A model generated the notes under the pieces. The model did not search any database. It was not told the DNA's origin and saw nothing but the letters and a program-made list of their open reading frames with translations. A stretch of 12,574 bases of DNA. Origin: Cyclostephanos tholiformis. Taxonomy: Eukaryota; Bacillariophyta; Thalassiosirophyceae; Thalassiosirales; Thalassiosiraceae. The stretch lies in NCBI GenBank assembly GCA_036939975.1, contig JALLPB010000840.1, positions 1 to 12,574 of the forward strand, written 5' to 3'. Position 1 is the stretch's first letter; each line of letters opens with the position of its first letter. Made by a program: the position numbers and the translations under genes. Below, piece after piece: positions 1 through 8,410 of this stretch.

Positions 1-4
1 GACT

Positions 5-857
5 TTGAAGGTATGGAAGTTCTTCATGTCTTTTCTTGACGCATTTGTGGAGATGACAGATGAGCATATATTTTTGCCCCACAATGTTACATTGCTCAAA
101 TGCACCATGAAGTCGTACGAGTCAGTTGGACTTCCCGGGGCTTGTGGATCAATCGATAGGGTCCACATTAAGTGGTCTGCCTGCCCCACCGGCGACCATA
201 ATCGTGCGAAGGGCAAAAAGAGATAAACGACAGTTGCCTTCCAATGCATTACCTGTTTTCTTGGTATTTTTTGTCCACAGTTTGGGACACGAAACGATCA
301 GGAGATTGTCAAGCTCAATCCCAACGTCATGAAGATCCGGACGGGTTGGTTCAATAGGATTTGTTGGTCATACTACACTGAGATGGGAGAAACACGTGAA
401 GAAATGGGAGTATACCTAATTGTGACAACTGCTACCTGCACTGGCCTCAGCTGATTTGCCCATACAGAGCAGGCGAGCCAGTACAAATGGAGGCTGGTTA
501 TTTCTCGTCTAATCTTGAGAGCGTACTCAGGGACGTGGAGTGTACATTTGGATTAATTGAGAAGAGGTGGCGGATTCTGAACAATGGTTTGCATTATCAT
601 GATATTGGGATATGCGAGAAGATTTTCGTTAGTTGTTGTTGATTGCACAAATTTTACTTGATCTGATGGAGCGTGCGGATGTTAGAGTTGGGCATGGTTG
701 ACCTCTCAAGGGGGACGTAATTTGGCTGGACGTTGACCAGGTGGCAGAAACACCTGCCGCAAATTTAAATGCTCAGCATCTTACATTTAGGTTTTGTACT
801 TGGAGAGAATTATTATCAAATCATCTACGTTACATTCGTGATAGAGTAATTGATTAA
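5..857 (+). pseudogene. Harbinger/PIF transposase (DDE nuclease), decayed
   Basis: The protein would be the DDE-type nuclease that cuts and joins transposon ends. The readable pieces match the plant/diatom Harbinger nuclease layout: GLPGACGSID (first acidic residue), QFGTRND with EIVKLNP, CDNCYLHWPQLICP (second acidic residue), then DVECTFGLIEKRWRIL (catalytic Glu region) and an ICEKIFVSCC segment. The N-terminus lies off the left edge. I count these breaks: a TAA at 224-226; a short deletion just after it, where the segment before QFGTRND is too short; a one-base deletion near 420 (frame change between LI and CDN); TGA at 640-642; another frame change near 651-654; and TGA at 699-701. The last frame runs to a natural-looking TAA at 855-857. 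The order of the motifs makes family membership firm; the lesions make the gene dead. Residue-by-residue ancestry of the lesions is inferred from family memory, not from an alignment. Confidence 0.85.
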
Positions 858-920
858 ATAATCCATTTAGTTTACTGTCCGCCTTATGCCCATAAAACCT
901 GAAACCACTTATTAACCCAT

Positions 921-2608
921 TTAATTGTCCTCATCAGACATAGAAAAGTTGTCGTCTTTGTCTGGAATTGTAACCTCCATACCATTCCGACTACCACCAG
1001 GAGCACGACGAGCCGATGACACATACTCCTGAGACACACTCTCGGGAATCGCTCGAGCAGGAATGCCTGGAAGCTTGTTAAGTAGGTTTACGATCATCAT
1101 CATGTACTGATTTTCTCCGTGGATCTCCTCATAGAAAGCTTGATTCTCACGTAGTAAGTTCACCTGAGAAACTATAGCATCGACGGCAATTTTTTCAGCA
1201 TGCGACTTCATCCCTTCAACCCTTGCCTTCTTGATGGCTAGGTCCACATCGCCAAAGTGATTGGATGCTGCGTCTTCGCCATCGCAAGCTCCTTGGCAAT
1301 GGCTTGATCCTTAGCCTTACGGGCATCTTTCCTGCTGCAACTGGGTGGTGGGAGCTTCATCGGCTTGGAAGATATGTCCTTGCTGTCCTTGTGCACAAGG
1401 CATGCAAGCATATACTTGCATGTCTCACTAGAGAGCAACCAGTCAGATGGAATTGCATCCCACACAGATTCGGGATCCACGTAGTTTGTGTCGGGAAGAT
1501 TCTAAGCAGCGAGAACAAATGTTGAGTATGGAACGCAGGATAGAAACCAAACAACAATCAATTAACGTTACCGAATTCAACTCATTCTGCTCCTTCCACA
1601 GCTTAATGATGAGCGGCTTCTTCATCTGGCGTAGTTGGGCCGTGCCACTTGCCAACTGAGACTGAGAATTCACTCCCAGAAACTTTGACATGAAAGTCTT
1701 GACCACCATCATCTCTTCCTCCAATTTCCGCCACAAAGTATCTCCTGTCAGACCCTTCTTTGCCCCCTTGTAAACCCAAAGCATGTCTTCGCGAACATAA
1801 TCAGACGAAAAATGTTTGTCCTCAATATCCTCAATCAAATGCTGATATTTATTCAGCAAGAGCACGCCCATCTGCGGCCTCTTCATGGGATTTAGATTGC
1901 AAATGTACGTCCCCCCTCAATCAAAATCACACACTCGATGGCCTTGCAAATAGAGTGGGAAATCTTCTCACCGTCCAGATAATAGACAAGGCGTACGTGG
2001 AATGACCACTTACCAACTTCTGCATCAGTGGGTTCTTCGTCAAAATCGGACGGAATATCATCTTTGGGATCCCCTTTCTTCGGCGACCACCCAGTGAGCA
2101 TCTCCACAGAGCTACTGCTGCTGCTACTTGGAGAACCCAATGTATCCCCCATGCGGAGAGCTGCAGCCATGTTGCTGGTAGCAGAACTGCCGGAGGAAGC
2201 ACGCACACCCGCCACAGGGGGGGTCATGAGCAACCCCAGAGAGCGCAGCCGAGCATTATTTCTCTTGATGTTCACCTCGTGAAACAGCTCATACTCGGAT
2301 AGCTCGTAACTAGCCAGAGCACAATCAGCTGTGGACACAGAACCAATGGAGCTGCGTCAGCTAGGCTCCTTCATGACTTTTGCAACAGGAACATAGTCCG
2401 GACAGTCTTCAGGGGAAGAACGCTGTGACAGGCTGGCAATACTAGCGAGAGCGGTGCTCTTGGCAGGGTGGGGAGGAGACTCACGGGTGGGAGGAGCTGG
2501 GGGATTACGCTGACGTGACGCCACACACTTGGCCATAACCTCCTGGCGCGCCCTCATGTGCTCGGCACAATTGTCTGCCACCGCCGACGTGTTCGTGGGG
2601 TGATTCAT
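921..2608 (-). pseudogene. Harbinger companion protein (Myb/SANT-like, probable), decayed
   Basis: One broken gene reads from ATG 2608 leftward to TAA 921. The first part (2608-1911) is one frame with an internal TGA at 2359-2357 and a Ser-rich linker, followed by an acidic stretch and a W-x-FHVRLVYYL segment. At the six-C run 1911-1916 the frame must change by one base, after which ICNLNPMKRPQMGVLLLNKY follows naturally. A 70-bp intron fits at 1571-1502 (donor GTAACG, acceptor CTGCTTAG, phase 0) and joins WKEQNELNS to NLPDTNYVDPE. Another frame change falls near 1250-1300, after which VDLAIKKARVEGM and VNLLRENQAFYEE continue to the end. The W...K.S..ICKAIE...LNKYQHL spacing resembles Myb/SANT-like DNA-binding proteins that partner Harbinger transposases. 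That label is inference; the single-gene reconstruction is well supported by the continuous sense of the pieces. The C-terminal third is helical and charged. Confidence 0.6.
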
Positions 2609-2949
2609 CTGGCGCTGCTACTCTAAGGCATGACCATACCACAGCAATTGATTGGAGACCCTCCTGGCAGTGGGGGGAGGAGGAGTGGGGAAGCGTCAAC
2701 AACGAAGAACTGGGAGGTCGACATTGTGGGATGTCAGGTGACACAACAATTGGCGGGAGAAGATATTTTTATGTATTTGCGCATTTGCAAAGGCAACTCA
2801 GAACAAAAACACGCCCTCCAAAACCGATCCGCAAAACACACCCATCCTAAAGAACTGTTCGCGGCAGTTCATCATGAATCACTCGTGAATCAGCAACGGT
2901 CTAACAAAATCACAGCCTAACCTGGTCCAGAACAGGGTCAGTTTTGTGA

Positions 2950-2987
2950 GCAAGTTCCGTGCAAGTGTTCAGTGCAAGTTCCGTGCA
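2950..2987 (+). repeat. Two 14-bp direct repeats, 24-bp period
   Basis: GCAAGTTCCGTGCA occurs at 2950-2963 and again at 2974-2987 without a mismatch. The spacer contains a partial third copy of the same start (GCAAGTGTTC). Confidence 0.9.
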
Positions 2988-3041
2988 TGGACAAGGTCTG
3001 GACGTTGTCCATTTTTTAAGCGTATCGGAAACCTTGTCCAT
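2987..3041. repeat. 11-bp perfect inverted repeat
   Basis: ATGGACAAGGT at 2987-2997 is the exact reverse complement of ACCTTGTCCAT at 3031-3041, separated by 33 bases. A nested weaker pairing, GGACAA (2989-2994) with TTGTCC (3005-3010), shares the left arm. The left arm abuts the second direct repeat. Confidence 0.85.
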
Positions 3042-3298
3042 CTTCACAGGGGAATTCGTTGATTTTGTATTGAGTGTTCCCCATTCAACATCAGTCTGAA
3101 GTGAAAAACGAGTAGGCGTCATATCTAAGCAAGATTTAACCAGACGTAGGAATAGTACCACTTGTGCTTTTTTGCTCGCACTGTGTGTGCGTTCTCCGTG
3201 ACATGCACACAAAAAAAGGGGGACACCAAAATACATCCCAACCATATCGCTTGCAAAAAAGAAGAGACAGAGGGACTCCTCTATCGCCGCGATCGACC

Positions 3299-5319
3299 AT
3301 GCCCGACAACAACACCTCCGAGGAGTCGGCCGCCCTCGAGCTCCTTCAGATTAAGCACCACCAGCCATCGAGGGGAGATTTCCACGAGACAAGTGAGCTT
3401 CTCAATTCCATCTTCGAGCATATGGACGCTGATTCCCTTCGTCATTGGTTGTCCTTGGCCGCTCCGGGGCCTGGTCATCGTCCTTTTGCCACCTCCTGCG
3501 ATGGCATGGGCGTCGCGCCGTCGTTCCCCGTCGGACAGGATAAGGCGGCACTGCGTTCTGCAGGAAACGACGAGAACTCTGCGCACCAATCCGCTGCCGG
3601 CATCCTTGAATTGCCCATCCCTATCGCCGGGGCGCACGATGAGCGGTATCTCTCACCACTACAATGCTACGTACGCAAGACTTGCTTGGAATACTTCGCG
3701 GCAACTGCGAGCAATGCTACGACCAACAAGGGACGGCAAACTATGATTATCCGAGGCAGGGTAGGTGTGCGTTGTTCCTTTTGTAAGCTCTCCCCCCGTG
3801 ATCAGCAGGCGCCCCAGGCCAGTGAGTTCATACGTGTTTTTCTTTGCTCCCTTTCTGCATATCCTGCTCTCATTTGACGATACTTCTATCTCGCCATTTA
3901 CCTTCATACGCCCCAGCGTCTTTTCCCAACCAAATCGCGTCCATCTATTCTTCCGCAGTCATGCTGCAATGTCGTCATTTTCCCTACTGTCGAGAAATGC
4001 CCGATTCGGTGCGTGAGCATTTAGAAGCGTTGAGAAAGGCCGGCAACGCCACGCCCAATTCATGCGGAACGAAGCGTCGAGCTTTTTGGTCCGATAGTGC
4101 GAGGAGCATGGGTTTTATTGATACCGATGCAGGGGTACAATTTGTCCCTCGCGTTGTAGAAAATCTGTCCTCCGATTTGTCATTTCATTTGGATGTGGCT
4201 AGTCCATCAATTAATGATATCGAAGTGTTTCCCAAGTCTAACAAAGTGGGACTGTCACGTCATAACTTCGTATCCCCATTCGAGCCGATTGATGCATCGA
4301 GTGAGTCGATAGCATGTGAGGACCTCGTCAGTGGTTCGACACTTGTGACCATTGAGGATAGAGATCTTGTGCCCGACTACGTATTTTTGGCCTTGGCACA
4401 ACTGGTCCCTTGCCAACTCATCGCAGATGATCGCATCGGAGCATATCGTGCTCGTCCCATTGGATTTACAGGAATGTGCTGCCGTTATTGCCAAGGATGC
4501 CAACCTGGGCCAGGTGAGTGTTACATGTTTTCCGTAGAAAAGCAATCTCAATACCTAACACGAAATTCATGCGTTCTGTCACTTAATTTTCGTCTAAAGG
4601 ATTCGGGAAGTTCTTCCCTAATTCCGTCAGGAGCTTGGCTCAGACGACCACGACTCAGACTATCATCAAACATATCACGAGTAAATGCAAGCATGTCCCG
4701 AGAAATGTGAAGGTAAGATTTCGCTGCTTTGTCATTCTGGAGAACTGGGATTGATTCACTCTTAAATTTATTCCACACGCTGTATCTTGTGTTTCAGAAT
4801 ATCATCTCGAAACGCTTGCAAGAAGCCGAAGAAGAGGCCAAGCTTGCATACGCCTCAAAAAGTTCCAACGACGGGGACTGCAGACCAAAATACGGATCAC
4901 GAAAGGAATTCTTTCAACGAGTGTGGGATAGATTACATGGAAGTGAAGGTAAAGCCACAGCATCAACTCAAACTGAAGTCGTTCCTGAGTTCGATGGCTC
5001 GACTCTGATCACCACCTCAAGCAACGACGTTTGTAACTCTGAGCTAGTTCACCCCATTCCAATCAGGTATGCCATACCCTTTTCTTCGAGTGACGTATCA
5101 GCACCCTCCTGTTTCGATATCCATCACGATCACATCGAAAGCATTGGAACTCAGCACCTCATTGATGACAAGTACCAACGTGTCACTGTTCGTGACATTT
5201 CTCCGACGTCCAATGAAACTAAGACACGGCACTTCAGTGCCTTTTCCACTATTTCTGGTGCATTCCCCACTTTTTCTCCTCAAAGCAAAAAACCCAAGGT
5301 AGGCTACATTGACATGTGA
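3299..5319 (+). CDS. Diatom-type protein with two Cys/His modules, function unknown (4 exons, 584 aa)
   Basis: Exons are 3299-3821, 3917-4513, 4600-4712 and 4798-5319; introns of 95, 86 and 85 bp start GTGAGT, GTGAGT and GTAAGA and end CCAG, AAAG and TCAG. Joined, they give 585 codons with TGA at 5317. Two related modules are visible. Module 1 (residues about 118-215) has SPLQCYVRK, GVRCSFC (C159, C162), SFPNQIASIY and CRHFPYC (H195, C199). Module 2 (about 325-418) has PDYVFLALAQLVP, CCRYC (C363, C366), FFPNSVRSL and KHITSKC (H398, C403), then VPRNV. Each therefore has C-x2-C followed by H-x3/4-C, which suggests a bound zinc (inference). A third recognisable block, RKEFFQRVWDRLH, follows in exon 4, then a Ser/Thr-rich tail. 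I recall similar modules in other diatom proteins but know no function; DNA binding is a guess. ATG 3299 was chosen for its position just before the acidic N-terminus; an in-frame ATG at 3203 would add 32 residues. Confidence 0.85.
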
Positions 5320-5906
5320 CTTTTTGCTTTTCCAAGATATCTACATTCCATGCATCAACATAAAAAGACTGAGCTTTATGAAAATGAGCTCATCCCAAAT
5401 CAAAGAAGCCAGAACTATTTGCATTGTCATCGATTTATTTTTCTTTGATTCACTTTCGAATATTAGAGATTTTATGCACAGCAAGATTGGTTCGATCTTG
5501 ATAACAAATCCTTGAAATCATTTCATCGCAGCTCTGAAGGCCTCGTTGAATATCCTATAGATCTGTAGCTTACACTGCCATCTTATTCAAGTATTGGCTA
5601 CGTGGATCAAAACAAACTAAACTTATTAATATCGAACAGTATTAACATACGTGAGTGGACCATGTATTTAAATAGTCGTGGGTGTCCTACTTGTACAGTT
5701 GAGTCTTATGACCGTTTTGATTCTCTCACAAACTTTGTCAATTTTATTATGTCTCATTAGTGAATTGGATGAACCATATAAATGTTCAAACTTTTCGCAA
5801 GCGACCTCTTGACGTATGAGTTGAACGATCGAAGGTTCACGCAATTCTTATACTTGGGTATCCTTCATTCATCGTGCGTTCATTAGCTGTTTTCCAGTCA
5901 TTCTCG
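5320..5906. other. AT-rich intergenic region between convergent gene ends
   Basis: This interval lies between the 3' end of the Cys/His-module gene (+) and the 3' end of the ABC1-type kinase gene (-), so it should hold both 3' UTRs. It is AT-rich. A small inverted repeat CAAGAT/ATCTTG (5482-5487 and 5495-5500) surrounds a 7-base loop. An alternative last exon of the upstream gene could use 5368-5448. I see no other gene, tRNA or long repeat. Confidence 0.6.
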
Positions 5907-8228
5907 TCAATCGTCAACGAACTTAGTTTGACTGTATTTCAACTGCGTTTTGTCGAATTTTGTTATCTTAGCGCCGGCTATAAGAGCCTTAAGGCCGAAT
6001 GCTACCGCGCCTAACAAACTGGCATTCCTCAAAATTCGGCTCGTTGCAGCTCCGGCCAAGTTCAAAAGCAATGAAGCGATGAGCAATTTTTCCATTTTTC
6101 CCTGGCTCAACGACATTCGCTCAAGTGACTTTTCATTCTCCAACGATCGTACACGTATCTTTAGGTCCCCCCTTTCCATCGATCGCATCGTCTCCTCGAT
6201 ATAGGCAATTTTCTTTGGGGAGCTAATGGCCTTGAAAATATCCGCTTGATTCAAACCGGTCGCCTTGGCAAGAAGATTAAAGCTCTTTTCGGCCGGATTC
6301 TCGTAACCCTTTTGCATCTCGGTGAATTCCTCAATGAACGGCTGCGCTAGCTTCCCGATGTCGAACTTGTCGCTCAGGCCCTTCCCAATGCCGTCTATGG
6401 ACGCAAAGGAACGGAAGATGAACGTGAACGTGCTGGGAAACCTGAAGACGTCGTTTTCTGTAAGCGTTTGAAGGTCCGCCCCTACAGTCTCCTTGACGTT
6501 CTTGCCCTTCTTTCCCAGCTGATTGTCCTTGAATGTTCTCATGAAGTACCGCGCGAGCTTCTCCACGGCGAGACGGTCAGCGCCCCTGGCTAATACACCG
6601 GCCTCCTCCACCCCATCCACGAGCATCTTGGCGTTATTGGCGAGTTCCATGTCCCCAATCGTCGGTCCACCGGCGAAGAGCGCGGTGCAAAACTTGCGAA
6701 ATCCCGAACGCACGTTGCTTGATAATTCGTCCATCATTCCAAAGTCGTAATACACAAGATTGCCATCGTTATCCACGCACAGATTACCTGGATGAGGATC
6801 GCAGTGGAAGTATCCCGTGGTAACGATCTGCCTAAGGAATGCGTCGGCGGTCCTCTTTGCTAGCAATTCCCGATCGAGTCCGAGGCGATCGATCCTATCA
6901 ATGTCGGTCAATTTGAAGCTCTCGACAAATTCCATCGTCAAGACGCGCGGCGTGGACACTTCCCGATAGACCTCCGGAATGCGCACCCACGCCACGTCGC
7001 TGAAATCGCGCGCGAATCTCTCGCAGTTTGCGGCCTCGTTGAGGTAATCGATCTCGAGGTACAGGAGTCTCTCGCTCTCCTCATAAATTGAAACCCAATC
7101 CCGGTCGGCGCCTAATCGCACCATCGTGGGAGAACACACGCAGAGAGAGAATGAGTCGATATACAACAAAAATCATTTGGGACTCATTTTTGGAAGGAGA
7201 GTCGGGGAAAACTCACCGTCCGTCTTCGGATCGAATTTGTCCAGTAATTCCGCTAGCTTCTTGAGATTCTTCAGATCCACGTCGAACAATTCTTTCAACC
7301 CCGCGCGCTGGACCTTGATCGCCACCTTCTTCCCCTTGTAGGTGGCCGTGTGGACCTGCCCCAGCGACGCGGCCGCCAGCGGCTTCATCGAGAAGTCGGA
7401 GAATACTCTGTCGCACGACTTTCCCAATTCCCTCGACACGATGTCTTTGGCCCGCCTGCCGCTAAATCCCGGAACATCGTCCTGGAGCGTCTTGAGGACG
7501 TTGGTGAACTCCACGGGTAGGACGTCCGTTCTTGTGGATACGACCTGACCGAGCTTGACGAAAGTGGGACCGAGCCTGAGGAGTCCGTCCCGTATAAACG
7601 TCGCGGCATGAATCTTGGCTGCGATCACCTCATTTTCGTCCGCCCCCGACTTCGTCAATTTCCGTGCCTTAAGCGTCTTGAACACGCACTTGAGTGCGAA
7701 TTTCCAAACCTCGGCATTCCTCCGCAATGTGCTGCTCTTGCCACGCTCCTCCCATCCCCGCTCGAGCAATTCCCCTTCGAGGAAGGCGTAGTCATCGTCA
7801 TCGTTGTCTTCGTCGTCGTCCTCCTCCTCCCCCCCCAATGACGACATTTCCAACCCGCGCAGGGGTCCCAAAGTCCCGCGCACGAGCCTCTTGATCCTAT
7901 TCTTGGCACGCGAGTAGGCTCCCTCGTCGACGCAAACCTCGTCCATCGGGCCACCGGTATTCGGATCCACGAGGCATTCCTCATCGAGGGAGTCGGACGC
8001 GATGCCCTCCGCGACCCTCTCGAGCTCGTCGATCATCTCCCGATCCGACAGTCCGGGAGGAGCGGTCGTTGTTGCCGCGACGACGACTTCGGCCTCGACG
8101 ACGGAGGAAGAGGAGCGCGGCATCGTCGTCATCGGCGCAGTCGCCGAGCGGATGATTTGTCTGCTTGCGAATGCGGAGGCGGACGCGATCACCGCCGAGG
8201 CGGCAACGGCGGTCGTTAAGACCCGCAT
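5907..8228 (-). CDS. ABC1/ADCK (UbiB-like) atypical kinase, probably plastid (2 exons, 738 aa)
   Basis: Exon 1 is 8228-7217 and exon 2 is 7111-5907; the 105-bp intron starts GTGAGT, ends TTAG and is phase 1. The product is an ABC1-family atypical kinase. In plants and algae many members sit in plastoglobules or thylakoids and affect prenylquinone and tocopherol metabolism or photoacclimation. Motifs in order: VKLGQVVSTR (residues 224-233, the family KxGQ motif), the Ala-rich nucleotide loop AAASLGQV (about 285-292), VAIKVQR with Lys305, EIDYLNEA (about 357-364), HCDPHPGNL (His440-Leu448, catalytic Asp442) and YYDFGMMDE with Asp460. The leader, MRVLTTAVAASAVIASASAFASR, has a hydrophobic core and an ASAFAS site typical of diatom bipartite plastid signals. 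That is why I chose this Met; an in-frame ATG-like start 45 bp upstream would bury the signal. A highly acidic Glu/Asp run lies at about 134-146. Two hydrophobic segments near residues 690-725 may bind membrane. The subfamily (ABC1K1, K3 or other) is not settled. Confidence 0.95.
7112..7216 (-). other. Intron of the ABC1-type kinase gene
   Basis: On the - strand the intron runs from GTGAGTTTTC (7216) to GCGATTAG (7112). Joining G at 7217 to GC at 7111-7110 gives KTDGADRDWVSIYEE, which fits the family at the step from the nucleotide-loop lobe into the EIDYLNEA region. Reading through would bring a stop after 13 more residues. Confidence 0.9.
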
Positions 8229-8410
8229 GATGCGATGTAGGGGGTGTTGAAGAAGAAGTGTACCAAGCAGCACCTACAGGGTGATCCACTGCCCCATCAT
8301 CCGGACAGACGGTTTCTGGTTTGAGCGCTACGAGGGAACTCTTTAGAACCAAAATGGCGCCAACTTGATGAAAAAAGACCTCACCAAGAACGAAATTACC
8401 TAATAATACG
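8229..8410. promoter_or_regulatory. Divergent promoter interval between two plastid-leader genes
   Basis: Only 182 bp separate the two start codons (ATG 8228 on - and ATG 8411 on +), so both 5' UTRs and promoters must lie here or reach into the neighbours. I see no clear TATA box. An ATGGCGCCAA stretch at about 8353-8362 contains GGCGCC, a 6-bp palindrome; its role is unknown. Confidence 0.6.

Larger units (their letters stand above)
1..2750. mobile_element. PIF/Harbinger-type DNA transposon relic (left end outside window)
   Basis: The two convergent broken genes here are a Harbinger-type transposase (+) and a second protein (-) whose 3' ends lie only 63 bp apart (858-920). A transposase plus a separate Myb/SANT-like protein is the classic two-gene content of PIF/Harbinger elements. 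The left terminus is before position 1. I could not fix the right terminus: no terminal inverted repeat can be matched with only one end visible, and the 3-bp target duplication cannot be tested. The end given is only the start of the - strand gene's upstream region; the repeat cluster at 2852-3041 may also belong to the element. Both genes carry several disabling lesions, so this copy cannot move by itself. Confidence 0.7.
2745..3160. repeat. Non-coding stretch with clustered short direct and inverted repeats
   Basis: I see no gene in this stretch. It holds GAACTG/CAGTTC arms around a 7-base loop (2852-2870), TGAATCA twice (2875-2881 and 2886-2892), a 14-base direct repeat GCAAGTTCCGTGCA at 2950-2963 and 2974-2987 (24-base period), and an 11-base perfect inverted repeat ATGGACAAGGT/ACCTTGTCCAT (2987-2997 and 3031-3041). 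Lying just beyond the transposon's - strand gene, they could be subterminal transposase-binding repeats. They could equally be upstream elements of the + strand gene that starts at 3299. Confidence 0.5.

Noticed and set aside
5480..5505. tRNA gene suggested by GGTTCGATC
   Set aside because: The T-arm would be mostly wobble pairs and I find no D-arm, anticodon arm or acceptor stem at the right distances.
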